The notes: generated from the sequence alone by a model not told the origin. A DNA stretch of 37,016 nucleotides from Methanoculleus marisnigri (GCA_002503885.1 DASQ01000002.1:1-37016); one strand, 5' to 3'. Counted from the first letter of the stretch, positions 23,612 to 32,083 are shown. Numbers and translations: made by a program.

Positions 23612-23661
23612 GTGGGTAGGTGTAGCCGGAGTTGTCCTGATCGATTGCAGGAGACGGCCTC

Positions 23662-24312
23662 TCATCGAGCGGCCGTACCCCTCGCAAGCCTCACGTGAAC
23701 CTCGTTCTTCCCGTGCGGCTCGGTCTCCATGGCATATCCTCTCCGTTCCGCTTCCATCTCGATCCAGGGGGGCACGTGATCGCAGACCACCTCCAGCGCA
23801 TCGAAACCGGCCCGGCATATGAACTCCTGGAGGACCTGCTTGCTGCTGACGAAGGGCGCCTTTCCCTGGACCTCCTTTATCGAGATGAAGTAGTTTCCGG
23901 GCGAGACCTCGACGGGCACGGGGATCTCGACGGCCGGTGCCGCTGCGCTCTCCGCCTCCTCCTCGCCCTTCAGCACGCTGTCGAGAAACTCGTCCGGTCT
24001 GCCGGAGACCTCCCACACGCTGCACCCCGCCTTCTCGAGCTCGAAGTAGACGGCGCCGCTCGCCGACTTCGCGACGAAGATCCTGCATGGACCGAGGAAC
24101 TGTAGAAGTTCGTCCATTCTGGAGCGCAGTTCCGCGAGCCCCTCGTCCGGGTCGAGAGCAAACTCCATCTCGCGCTCGGCCGTAAAGGAGGGTCCGCACT
24201 TTCTGTACACGACAATCTTTCCGGGTTCGGAGAACCTGCCGGAAAAACCGTCTGCATCGAGGAGTACTGCAACCTCCCCGACGCTGCCGTGATCTTCACA
24301 TCTTTTGCACAT
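23662..24312 (-). CDS. AnfO-family nitrogenase accessory protein
   Basis: 216 residues. The N-terminal half resembles AnfO of the Fe-only nitrogenase: VAVLLDADGFSGRFSEPGKI, VYRK, AEREMEF, LRSRMDELLQFLGPCRIFVA and VYFELEKAGCSVWEVSGRP, then a Glu-rich linker (about 115-135). The C-terminal half (YFISIKEVQGKAPFVSSKQV, VVCDHVPPWIEMEAE) is found in longer family members. An N-terminal C-x2-C (MCKRC) could bind metal. It lies 3 bp after the ferredoxin gene at the end of the nif operon. No Fe-only nitrogenase structural genes are in the window, so here it probably serves the Mo-type enzyme. Its biochemical role is not established. Confidence 0.82.
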   Translation of the reverse strand: MCKRCEDHGSVGEVAVLLDADGFSGRFSEPGKIVVYRKCGPSFTAEREMEFALDPDEGLAELRSRMDELLQFLGPCRIFVAKSASGAVYFELEKAGCSVWEVSGRPDEFLDSVLKGEEEAESAAAPAVEIPVPVEVSPGNYFISIKEVQGKAPFVSSKQVLQEFICRAGFDALEVVCDHVPPWIEMEAERRGYAMETEPHGKNEVHVRLARGTAAR

Positions 24313-24315
24313 GTC

Positions 24316-24624
24316 CTAAATCACCAGCCGTTCCACGGCGTTGCCGCCTTCGAAATGCTTATTAAGGATCTCCTCGACGTCTTCGGGCGTAACGGACCCG
24401 TACCAGACGTTGTCCGGGTAGACCACAACGATCGGCCCCTTCTCGCAGATGCCGAAACAGCCGGTGTTGTTGATGAACACCTCGCCGCCGAGTTCGCGAT
24501 CTTTAATCTCTTCCATGAACTTCATCATGACGGCCACGCCGTCCTTGGAGTGGCAGAACCCTTTCTGCTGACCGTTTACGCGTGAACTCGTGCAGATGAA
24601 AATGTGACGTTCAGGCTTTTGCAT
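24316..24624 (-). CDS. [2Fe-2S] ferredoxin, thioredoxin-like fold
   Basis: 102 residues with the four-cysteine pattern of thioredoxin-like [2Fe-2S] ferredoxins: C11 in FICTSSR and C24 in GFCHSK (C-x12-C), then C56 and C60 in NNTGCFGICEKGP (C-x3-C). The following VVVYPDNVWYGSVTPEDVEE is typical of the family. A relative in Clostridium pasteurianum interacts with the MoFe protein of nitrogenase, so an electron-transfer or cofactor-assembly role in nitrogen fixation is plausible. ATG 24624, preceded by an AAGGTG site, is preferred to GTG 24633. It overlaps the nifN end by 14 bp. Confidence 0.88.
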   Translation of the reverse strand: MQKPERHIFICTSSRVNGQQKGFCHSKDGVAVMMKFMEEIKDRELGGEVFINNTGCFGICEKGPIVVVYPDNVWYGSVTPEDVEEILNKHFEGGNAVERLVI

Positions 24625-26002
24625 CGGATACACCTTTTTCGTTGAGCAACTCTTCTTTCCGTCGTCTGCGGTAGGAACCGTACTTCGCTTCCAGCAGGGT
24701 GTTGGTGAACCGGTCCAGGAGGGCGAGGGTGCCCGTGTACCCGACCGACAGGATTCTCTGTCCGCCGACCCGGTCGTGGATGGGGTAGCCCACCCTGAGT
24801 CCGGGGATCCCCTGCCGTTCGGTCAGGTACCTGCCGCCCGAGTGGCCGACGGCGAGGTTCGCCGACGTCCGCACCGCTGCCTCCTCGATCGTCACGAAGT
24901 CCGCTTCTTCGAGGACGGTCGGCTCTTCCAGCGCGTCGTCGAGCAGGGGCTGCAGCAGCGCGGTAAGGCCGCTGTTGCGCGTTCCGCCGGCGATGACGGC
25001 AGGAACCGAACCGTTCTCCAGACAGAGTTTTGCCAGGGCATAGACCAGTTCGGGTTCGCCGTAGATGACCGGCCGCGCCGCCGCGTTGATCTTATGGGCG
25101 TCGGCCATCGCGTCGCAGAGCCATCCCCGTTCCAGCATGAGGCTCGCGGGCACGGGCTGCCCGCCGATCTCCTTCAAGGTCCCGACGAAGAGGTCCGTGC
25201 CGTCGAGGCCGATGGGGAGCGGGAGGTTGATCAGCGGGACGCCGAACCGCTCTTCCAGGAAGAGGCCGGGGGAGAGGCTGTCCGGGCAGGTGAGGCCGAA
25301 CTGGATGGTGGCCCGTGCTCCGCTCATGCGTGCGATTGCGGTGGTCGGCGTGCCGCCCGGCGCGATCTTCTGGTATTGTCCTCCGAAGGGGCGATCCAGC
25401 GTCAGGGAGTAGTCGGGCAGCAGCGTGTACTCCAGCCCCATGAGGTCGAGGAGGCGTTTTATCTCCCTGATGTCGGCCGGACTGATATTGGGGACGATGA
25501 CGTTGATCCCCCGGTGGCGTTCGGTCGGCCGGGCATAGTGGGCGATGACCGCCCGCGTCGTTGCCCAGAACCCCTCGGTGTGCGTGCCGCTGTAACTCGG
25601 CGTGGAGACGGGGATGATCTCGACCCCCCTGATCTCCCTGTCCGTCCGGTAGGTCTCGACGAACCTCGCGATATCGTCGCCCATGGTCTCGGCGAGGCAG
25701 CTCGTCAGGATGCCGATGACTTTCGGCCGATAGACCCGGATCACGTTGTCCAGCGCCTTTCTCAGGCTCGCCTCCCCTCCGAAGATCGCCTGCTTCTCGT
25801 TTAAGGACGAGGAGGCGATGTCGATCGGTTCGTTGAAGTGCTCGACGTTCGCAAGACGCATGTAGGTGCTGCACCCCTGTGAACCGTGCACCAGTGCGAT
25901 GGAGTCTTCGACGCCCCGGAGGGCGATGACCCCGCCGAGAGGCATGCACATGTGGCACTGGTTCTCGTTGACCTGCTTTGCCCGTGACGTGACCTCGATC
26001 AT
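24611..26002 (-). CDS. nifN: nitrogenase cofactor scaffold subunit NifN
   Basis: 463-residue partner of NifE in the NifEN scaffold on which the NifB-derived cluster is matured to FeMo-co. It is homologous to NifK. Candidate cluster ligands are C16/C19 (NENQCHMCMPLGG), C44 (HGSQGCSTY) and C102 (TSCLAETMGDD). Later conserved parts include PSYSGTHTEGFWATTRAVI and the C-terminal VGYPIHDRVGGQRILSVGY. Its ATG overlaps the nifE stop (ATGA), indicating coupled translation. Confidence 0.9.
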   Translation of the reverse strand: MIEVTSRAKQVNENQCHMCMPLGGVIALRGVEDSIALVHGSQGCSTYMRLANVEHFNEPIDIASSSLNEKQAIFGGEASLRKALDNVIRVYRPKVIGILTSCLAETMGDDIARFVETYRTDREIRGVEIIPVSTPSYSGTHTEGFWATTRAVIAHYARPTERHRGINVIVPNISPADIREIKRLLDLMGLEYTLLPDYSLTLDRPFGGQYQKIAPGGTPTTAIARMSGARATIQFGLTCPDSLSPGLFLEERFGVPLINLPLPIGLDGTDLFVGTLKEIGGQPVPASLMLERGWLCDAMADAHKINAAARPVIYGEPELVYALAKLCLENGSVPAVIAGGTRNSGLTALLQPLLDDALEEPTVLEEADFVTIEEAAVRTSANLAVGHSGGRYLTERQGIPGLRVGYPIHDRVGGQRILSVGYTGTLALLDRFTNTLLEAKYGSYRRRRKEELLNEKGVSDAKA

Positions 26003-27390
26003 CCCTCTGCCTCCTCGAAGGGGTTTCTCTTCACCCGTTCCCAGACCGGGGAGCAGGTGGTGGCGTACACCTCGCGGGCGAACCGGATCGCTCCGTCGAA
26101 CCCGGCAAGACCGTCTTTGCGGTCGTGGTTGTGGTCGACGAAGCCGACGCCCAGTTTGTGCGCAAGGAACCGCTCTTTGACGCCGCCGGCCATCATGTCG
26201 ACCTCTTTTTCCAGCAGGAACCTCTCGATCTCGGCGGGGTTGGCGTCGTCGATCACGACCGTCCCCTCGCTGACGATGGCGCCGATCTGCTCGTAATCTT
26301 CAGGCTTGCCGGTCTGCGTACCGGTGAACATGACCTCCATGCCGAGCTCCTGCAACTGGCGGATGATGGCGAGCGCCTTGAAGGCGCCGCCCACGTAGAT
26401 CGCCGCCCTCTTTCCTGCCAGTTTTTCCCGGTACATCTCGATGACCGGCCTGACTCTCTCCATCTCGCGTTCGATGAGCGCCTCCGTCCGGCGCACGATC
26501 TCCTCGTCCCCGTAGAAACGGGCGATCTTGCGCAGGCTTTCCGCGGTGTTCTCGGCGCCGAAGAAGTTTACGTCGATGTACGGGATGCCGTACTCCGTCT
26601 CCAGGCTCATCGCCACCCAGTGCATGGAACCGCTGCACTGCACCAGGTTCAGGCATGCTCCGGGTGCTTTCTTCAGGGCTGCGACGGTCGAGTCCCCGGT
26701 GAAGGCCACGTTGATCTCGACGCCCATCTCCCGGAGGTAGCGCTCGACGAGCCACTTCTCGCCGCCCAGGTTGTATTCGCCGAGGAAATTGAGTTTCCGC
26801 GTTTTTTCGACGGTCTCCCCGCCCTCCGGGCGGATCAGCTTCAGCAGGGCTTCTCCTGCCGCCCGGTAGCCGACGATCTTGTTTCCCGAGAGGAAGCCAC
26901 TGGACTCCACCGGGATCACGTCGATGCCGTGTCTCTCTGACGCCTCCTTGCAGACGGCGACGATGTCGTCGCCGATCAACCCGACGACGCAGGTTGCGTA
27001 GACGAATATCACCGGGGGGCGATACTTCTCGACGACTTCGTCGATACAGGCGACCAGTTTCTTCTCTCCACCAAAGACCACGTCCCTCTCTTTTAAGTCG
27101 GTGGAAAAACTCTGCCGAAACATCTCCGAGCCGCTGGACAGACTGCCGCGGATATCCCATGTGTACGCCGCACACCCGATGGGGCCGTGGACGAGGTGGA
27201 CCGCATCCGTCACCGGATTTAAGACCACCCTCGCCCCGGAATACACGCAGGCACGCTGGCTCACGGCCCCGGCCAGACTGTCATCAGCGCAGTGAATGCG
27301 GCTTTTGTTTTTTCCCGTGGTCATGATGGAGAACTGCCTCTCATCGATGCATGCCGTAGGCTCGGTGGGCACCAAACATTCGTTCTCCAT
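25999..27390 (-). CDS. nifE: nitrogenase cofactor scaffold subunit NifE
   Basis: 463-residue NifD paralogue. The cluster-ligating cysteines are C48 (SQRACVYSGARV), C73 (HGPIGCAAYTW) and C134 (YATCVVGLIGDD). NLVQCSGSMHWVA retains the cysteine that corresponds to the cofactor ligand of NifD, whereas the NifD histidine motif (QMHSYDYSGPY) is replaced by VDHNHDRKDGLAGFDG. This is expected for the scaffold rather than the catalytic subunit. It lies 16 bp after nifK. Confidence 0.92.
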   Translation of the reverse strand: MENECLVPTEPTACIDERQFSIMTTGKNKSRIHCADDSLAGAVSQRACVYSGARVVLNPVTDAVHLVHGPIGCAAYTWDIRGSLSSGSEMFRQSFSTDLKERDVVFGGEKKLVACIDEVVEKYRPPVIFVYATCVVGLIGDDIVAVCKEASERHGIDVIPVESSGFLSGNKIVGYRAAGEALLKLIRPEGGETVEKTRKLNFLGEYNLGGEKWLVERYLREMGVEINVAFTGDSTVAALKKAPGACLNLVQCSGSMHWVAMSLETEYGIPYIDVNFFGAENTAESLRKIARFYGDEEIVRRTEALIEREMERVRPVIEMYREKLAGKRAAIYVGGAFKALAIIRQLQELGMEVMFTGTQTGKPEDYEQIGAIVSEGTVVIDDANPAEIERFLLEKEVDMMAGGVKERFLAHKLGVGFVDHNHDRKDGLAGFDGAIRFAREVYATTCSPVWERVKRNPFEEAEG

Positions 27391-27406
27391 GTATCTTTCA
27401 CCAATC

Positions 27407-28783
27407 TTACAGGATCAGTTCGTAATCTTCGTCCAGAGAGTCGCGGTCGCGCCGCTCGAGCAGTGCGTTGCTGATCATCTCGATCAGCCGGAGGCACCCC
27501 CGGTAGCCGACGATCGGCATCAGCGGGTGTACGGCCCGGTCGAATACCGGGAACCCGACCCTGACCAGGGGGATGTCCTCGGCCCGTGCGATGTACTTGC
27601 CGTGCGTGTTGCCGATGAGGAGGTCGACCGATTCTTCCTTGATCCACTGGTGGAGGTCGAAGAGGTCTCCCTCGGCCCTGACCCTGCTTCCTTCTATCCC
27701 CGCGTCTTCGAACATCCCGTTGACGGTCTTCTCGAACTTCTTGCCCGGCGTTCCGGTAACGACGTACTTCGGGATCATGCCCATGGTGATGAGGAACTCC
27801 GCGAGCGGGACCATGATGTCCGGGTCCCCGAATACCGCCACCTTCTTCCCTTCGTACTGGAAGTGGGTGTCGATCAGGGTGTCGATGACCTGCCCTCTCT
27901 CGACTTCGAGGGATTCGGGCACGTCTACCCCGAACCCTTCCTTCACTGCCATGATCAGGTCGTCGGTCGCTTTGACCCCGATCGGGATCCTGAGCGGGAC
28001 GCCGGGCACTCCGCACTTCGCCTGGAGAGTCGCCGCCGCCTCATCCGACGACCATGCGCCGAGCGAGAGGGTCATCTTCGAGTTGCCCGAGTCTTTTATG
28101 TCCTCGATTGCCGCACCGCCCAGGGGGTACATCTCGTAGGTGTCCCGCAGCGGCGAGTCCATCACGCCCGTGGTGTCGGGATACATGATCGAGGGAACGC
28201 CCATCTCGGTTACGATCCGTTTGATCTCCCTCATATCCCCGGGGTTTACGAACCCCGGGAGTATGTTCACCTGTTCCTTCTTCGGGCTGCCGTTCGACTC
28301 TGCAAGGTAGGATACGATCCCCTTGCACATGTTCGAAAACCCGGTGATGTGCGAGCCGTGGTAACTCGGCGTGTTGGCGTGGATGACGTACCTGCCTTCG
28401 GGGATCTCCGACTGCTTGATGATGGTCGGGATGTCGTCCCCGATGGTCTCGCTGAGGCACGTGGTGTGGACTGCGATGATCTCCGGGTTGTAGATCGCGA
28501 ATACGTTCTTGATCGCGGTCTTTAAGTTTGCAGCGCCGCCGAATACGGATGCTCCTTCCGTGAAGGAACTCGTCGAGGCCATCGCGGGCTCGTGGAAGTG
28601 CCTGGACAACGCCATCCGGTGGTAGGAACAGCACCCCTGCGACCCGTGGCTGTGCGGGAGACAGCCGTGAATGCCGAGGGCTGCATACATCGCACCGACC
28701 GGCTGGCATGTCTTTATCGGGTTGATCTTTCCTGTTGTACGTGCATCTTGAGGGAGAGGCTCTTTTGGTGTGCAGTCGAGCAT
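27407..28783 (-). CDS. nifK: nitrogenase molybdenum-iron protein beta chain NifK
   Basis: 458-residue beta subunit that shares the P-cluster with NifD. P-cluster ligands: C26 (IKTCQPVGA), C51 or C52 (HGSQGCCSY) and C109 (TTCLSETIGDD). It is shorter than Azotobacter NifK because it lacks the long N-terminal extension, as usual for methanogen and clostridial enzymes. The SYHGSHITGFSNM and VGYRGCLRLIEMI segments are typical. It starts 7 bp after the nifD stop. Confidence 0.95.
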   Translation of the reverse strand: MLDCTPKEPLPQDARTTGKINPIKTCQPVGAMYAALGIHGCLPHSHGSQGCCSYHRMALSRHFHEPAMASTSSFTEGASVFGGAANLKTAIKNVFAIYNPEIIAVHTTCLSETIGDDIPTIIKQSEIPEGRYVIHANTPSYHGSHITGFSNMCKGIVSYLAESNGSPKKEQVNILPGFVNPGDMREIKRIVTEMGVPSIMYPDTTGVMDSPLRDTYEMYPLGGAAIEDIKDSGNSKMTLSLGAWSSDEAAATLQAKCGVPGVPLRIPIGVKATDDLIMAVKEGFGVDVPESLEVERGQVIDTLIDTHFQYEGKKVAVFGDPDIMVPLAEFLITMGMIPKYVVTGTPGKKFEKTVNGMFEDAGIEGSRVRAEGDLFDLHQWIKEESVDLLIGNTHGKYIARAEDIPLVRVGFPVFDRAVHPLMPIVGYRGCLRLIEMISNALLERRDRDSLDEDYELIL

Positions 28784-28790
28784 CGTTGGT

Positions 28791-30404
28791 TCACCTCTGT
28801 TCGGTCTTGCTCTGCTCCCAGGGCGGGGTGATCATCTTCCATGCGGGCGTGGAGAGCGAATGCGCTACATCCTTTGCAAAGGTCACCGCACCCCTAAAGC
28901 ACGTGTACGGGCCGCTGTAGTCGTACGAGTGCATCTGTTTCGAGGGGAGGCCCATCTTGTGCGTGACGTACTTGTCCTTTATGCCGGTGAAGATCAGGTC
29001 GGGCTTGAAGATCTCGACCAGTTCTTCGGTCTCGAAGTGGTTGGCGTCGTCGATCATGATGCCGCCGTTTACCATGTCCGGGTACATCCCCTTGTAGTCG
29101 TTGAGGACGCCGGATGCGACCAGTTCGTCGTACTTCTCCTTCGACATCTTCAGGTGCAGGTGGGGCGGCCTGTACATCCCGGGGTCCGGTTCGAGATGGA
29201 GCTCGGGGATGTTCTTTGAGTCCGCATCGCTCTTGATGGTCGGTATGACCTCGCGCCCCTCGTAGTCGTCACGGTGGGCGAACTCGTACCCCGCAACCAT
29301 GACCTCCATGCCGAGATTCCTGAGCAGGAACTGGTAGTGGTGGCTGCGCGATCCGCCGACGAAGACAAAGGCGGTCTTGCCCTTGAGGATCTTCCGGTAT
29401 CTCTCGATCTCCGGCGTGACCGCGGCAAGTTCGCGCTCTATGACGAGTTCGGTCCTTGCTATCAGTTCTTCGTCGCCGAAACACCGTGCAATCTCGCGGA
29501 GCGTATCGATCGTCGCATCGATACCGATGAAGTTCACCTTCAGCCAGGGGGTGCCGTACTTCGTCTCCATCATCTCGGCGATGTAGTTGATCGAACGGTG
29601 GCACTGGACGAGGTTCAGGTGAGCCTTATGCATGTTTCTGATGGTTACGTAGGCAGAATCGCCGGTAAGCGTCGAGCCTATCGTGTACCCGATCTCTTCA
29701 AGGAGTCTCTCGTTCTCCCAGGCGTCGCCGCCGATATTGTACTCGCCGAGGATGTTGAGGACGTATTTCCCGTCCACCTTCTCGGTGCCGGTCCCGATGA
29801 TGCGTTCCATGATCTGGTTGTTGGCGATATGGTGGCCGGCCGACTGGCTGACTCCTTTATAGCCCTCGCAGTTGTAATGGATCACCGGAATCCCGTGCCT
29901 CTCCTCCGCCTCTTTTGCAACGGCGGAAAGATCGTCGCCGATAAGTCCGATCGGGCATGTCGCACAGAGGTTGATGGCCCTCGGGTGGAAGATCGCCACG
30001 ACCTCGTCGATCATCTTCGCGAGTTTCTTCTCGCCCCCAAAGACGATGTCGCTCTCCTGCATGTCGGTCGAGAAGCACATCGCCGAGTAGATCTGCTCCG
30101 GAGGGGTTCTGTCGTCGACCCGTGCCTTGTTCCGCCGTGTTCCCCAGCTGTAGTATGCGCATCCGATCGGGCCGTGGGTGATCGTGAGCATATCCTTGAT
30201 CGGTCCGACGACCACGCCCTTGCACCCGGCATAGCAGCATCCCCGCTGCGTTATGATCCCGGGGACCGTCCTGGTGTTTGCCTCGATCTGCGGGCAGGAA
30301 CCGGCGGATACATCCTTTTTGACGATGTGCTTTCTCCTGTTCTTTTTTACTTTATCCGGCATCGGTGCCAGCAGCTCGTCGACGTTTACATCCGTCATCG
30401 TCAT
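28791..30404 (-). CDS. nifD: nitrogenase molybdenum-iron protein alpha chain NifD
   Basis: 537-residue catalytic subunit that reduces N2 at the FeMo-cofactor. P-cluster ligands are C56 (or C57) in QRGCCYAGCKG, C82 in HGPIGCAYYSW and C150 in CATCPIGLIGDD. FeMo-co ligands are C268 in NLVQCHRSINYI and H492 in KQMHSYDYSGPY. The substrate-channel pair HH lies in SQSAGHHIANN (191/192). An insertion of about 50 residues relative to Azotobacter (about 400-450) is as in methanogen/clostridial NifD. Absence of a delta-subunit gene between nifD and nifK argues against a V- or Fe-only enzyme. An AGGAG site precedes the ATG. Confidence 0.96.
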   Translation of the reverse strand: MTMTDVNVDELLAPMPDKVKKNRRKHIVKKDVSAGSCPQIEANTRTVPGIITQRGCCYAGCKGVVVGPIKDMLTITHGPIGCAYYSWGTRRNKARVDDRTPPEQIYSAMCFSTDMQESDIVFGGEKKLAKMIDEVVAIFHPRAINLCATCPIGLIGDDLSAVAKEAEERHGIPVIHYNCEGYKGVSQSAGHHIANNQIMERIIGTGTEKVDGKYVLNILGEYNIGGDAWENERLLEEIGYTIGSTLTGDSAYVTIRNMHKAHLNLVQCHRSINYIAEMMETKYGTPWLKVNFIGIDATIDTLREIARCFGDEELIARTELVIERELAAVTPEIERYRKILKGKTAFVFVGGSRSHHYQFLLRNLGMEVMVAGYEFAHRDDYEGREVIPTIKSDADSKNIPELHLEPDPGMYRPPHLHLKMSKEKYDELVASGVLNDYKGMYPDMVNGGIMIDDANHFETEELVEIFKPDLIFTGIKDKYVTHKMGLPSKQMHSYDYSGPYTCFRGAVTFAKDVAHSLSTPAWKMITPPWEQSKTEQR

Positions 30405-30425
30405 GTGTCGTGTCTCCTGTAGTTC

Positions 30426-30845
30426 TTACCAGATTGCAGCGTCACCGGATTCGCCCGTGCGGACACGGACTGCATCGGCCACAGGCGTCACGAAGATCTT
30501 TCCGTCGCCTGCACCGCGCTCCGTGCGGTTGGCCCTGACGATCGCCTCCACGATCCGCGGCACATCCTCGTCGTAGGCGAGGATGGTGAACAACCGCCGC
30601 GGAAACATCGTTTTGTCGTCGAGGAACGCGACGACCTGCTCTTCGGATTCCTCCCTGTCGATGACGTCGGTAGCGACCATCCCCATGAGTTTTTCCTTGC
30701 AGGGGACGTTTATTTCGTCATGCGGCAGCAGTTTTCCTCTGCCCATCGCTTTGACGACGGTAAAACCGGCGACGCCCGCCTCGATCAGGGCACGTTTCGT
30801 CGCACCGGTCTTTTTCATTCGCACGATGGCCATAATCTCCTTCAT
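30426..30845 (-). CDS. nifI2: nitrogenase PII regulator NifI2
   Basis: 139-residue GlnB/PII-family protein. Together with NifI1 it binds the MoFe protein and blocks nitrogenase when ammonium is present, with 2-oxoglutarate relieving the block (shown in Methanococcus maripaludis). PII features: MKEIMAIVRMKKTGATKRAL at the N-terminus, a long T-loop region (about 38-65) containing NVPCKEKLMGMVATDV, and the C-terminal GDGKIFVTPVADAVRVRTGE. Spacing to neighbours is 15 bp and 21 bp. Confidence 0.94.
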   Translation of the reverse strand: MKEIMAIVRMKKTGATKRALIEAGVAGFTVVKAMGRGKLLPHDEINVPCKEKLMGMVATDVIDREESEEQVVAFLDDKTMFPRRLFTILAYDEDVPRIVEAIVRANRTERGAGDGKIFVTPVADAVRVRTGESGDAAIW

Positions 30846-30860
30846 TTCACCACCGCCGGT

Positions 30861-31187
30861 TCAGAGACCTTTTGCACCCTTTGAGACGGTGTACGCCTCT
30901 TCCACGGGACTGATGAAGATCTTCCCGTCGCCGAAGTTGCCGCTCGGGCCGGTCCTGGCGGTCCCGAGGATGATATCCACGATCCTGTCTTTGTCCTCGT
31001 CCTCTATCGCAACGAGGATGAGGGTTTTGGGGATCTCGTCGTAGTAGACGTCCCCCATCCTGATGCCCTTCTGTTTGCCGCGACCCACGACGTCGACAAC
31101 CGTCGCGGCGTTGAATCCCCCTGCCGACAGGTTTTCAAGGACTTCGTCCTTCTTTTCAGGCCTGACTATCGCTCGTACAAACTGCAT
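30861..31187 (-). CDS. nifI1: nitrogenase PII regulator NifI1
   Basis: 108-residue PII-family protein and partner of NifI2. It starts MQFVRAIVRPEKKDEVLENL, has a short T-loop (GRGKQKGIRMGDVYYDEIPK) and ends with the PII C-terminal signature FGDGKIFISPVEEAYTVSKG. ATG 31187 is preferred to GTG 31196 because the AGGA site lies about 10 nt before the ATG but almost touches the GTG. It lies between nifH and nifI2, the usual place in archaea. Confidence 0.93.
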   Translation of the reverse strand: MQFVRAIVRPEKKDEVLENLSAGGFNAATVVDVVGRGKQKGIRMGDVYYDEIPKTLILVAIEDEDKDRIVDIILGTARTGPSGNFGDGKIFISPVEEAYTVSKGAKGL

Positions 31188-31203
31188 CTGCTTCACGTCC
31201 TGT

Positions 31204-32025
31204 CTACAGGCCCAGGAACCCGTGCTCCATCATCAGTTCTTCCAGACGATTCTGAGCCATGGGTTTGGGGATAACGAACATCTTGTTGCCATCGATGGCC
31301 TCTGCGAGGTTCCGGTACTCGTTCGCCTGGTTGGCCTCGGGATCGAAGTCAACGACCGTCTTCTTGTGGATCTCGGCCCGCTGCACCAGGTTGTCGCGCG
31401 GGACGAAGTAGATCAACTGGGACCCGAGTTCTGTGGCGAACGCCTGCAGGAGTTCGAGCTCGTTGTCCACGTTCCGGCTGTTGCCGATGATGCCGCCGAG
31501 CCTGACTTTGCCGTTCAGGGCATACTTGTAAATGCCTTTGGTGATGTTGTTCGCGGCATACAGGGCCATCAGTTCGCCCGATGCAACGATGTAGATCTCC
31601 TGTGCCTTCCCTTCCCGGATCGGCATCGCGAAACCGCCGCAGACGACGTCGCCGAGCACGTCGTAGAAGACATAGTCAAGGTCGGGGGTGTATGCTCCGA
31701 GAGATTCGAGGAGGTTGATGGCCGTGATGATCCCCCTGCCGGCGCAGCCGACCCCGGGTTCGGGACCGCCCGATTCGACACAGCGGATGTTCCCGAATCC
31801 GGTTTTGAGGATCTCATCGAGATCGATGTCGTCGCCTTCGTCCCTGAGGGTGTCGAGAACCGTCTTCTGGCACAATCCGTGGAGCAGGAGCCGGGTAGCG
31901 TCGGCCTTCGGGTCGCACCCTACCACCATCACATGCTTACCGGCCTCCGCGAGCGCCGCCACCGTGTTCTGCGTTGTCGTCGACTTGCCGATACCGCCTT
32001 TTCCATAGATTGCAACTTGTCTCAT
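31204..32025 (-). CDS. nifH: nitrogenase iron protein NifH
   Basis: 273-residue homodimeric ATPase that delivers electrons to NifDK. P-loop: YGKGGIGKSTT (7-17). The [4Fe-4S] ligands are C94 (GVGCAGRG) and C129 (DVVCGGFAMP). R97 corresponds to the arginine that is ADP-ribosylated in organisms with DraT. The frame is open 13 codons further upstream, but ATG 32025 has a GAGGA Shine-Dalgarno and the conserved MRQVAIYGKGG start. It is the first gene of the operon, 80-90 bp downstream of the TATA box. Confidence 0.97.
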   Translation of the reverse strand: MRQVAIYGKGGIGKSTTTQNTVAALAEAGKHVMVVGCDPKADATRLLLHGLCQKTVLDTLRDEGDDIDLDEILKTGFGNIRCVESGGPEPGVGCAGRGIITAINLLESLGAYTPDLDYVFYDVLGDVVCGGFAMPIREGKAQEIYIVASGELMALYAANNITKGIYKYALNGKVRLGGIIGNSRNVDNELELLQAFATELGSQLIYFVPRDNLVQRAEIHKKTVVDFDPEANQANEYRNLAEAIDGNKMFVIPKPMAQNRLEELMMEHGFLGL

Positions 32026-32057
32026 GCTGTTTTCCTCTTCCGTTGCCACCTGAAATG

Positions 32058-32069
32058 TCTGCATGCAGA
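32058..32069. promoter_or_regulatory. 12-bp perfect palindrome in the nifH leader
   Basis: TCTGCATGCAGA lies between the NrpR-type operator and the nifH start, within the predicted untranslated leader. It could be a second regulatory site. No known factor is assigned to it. Confidence 0.3.
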
Positions 32070-32083
32070 TATTTATTTGTTTC

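Noticed and set aside
24316..24624. Reading the small gene after nifN as nifX
   Set aside because: The four-cysteine pattern and following sequence are those of a [2Fe-2S] thioredoxin-fold ferredoxin; NifX-family features are missing.
27296..28525. 409-codon open frame antisense to nifK and the start of nifE
   Set aside because: It mirrors nifK codons and shows no domain; long antisense frames are common in this GC range. The same applies to frames opposite nifD (29274-30422), nifN (24776-25804) and the GH3 gene (32516-33739).
28791..30404. The possibility that this is a vanadium or Fe-only nitrogenase, suggested by the AnfO-family gene
   Set aside because: No delta-subunit gene lies between the alpha and beta genes, nifE and nifN are present, molybdate transport genes follow, and the alpha-chain motifs fit NifD.
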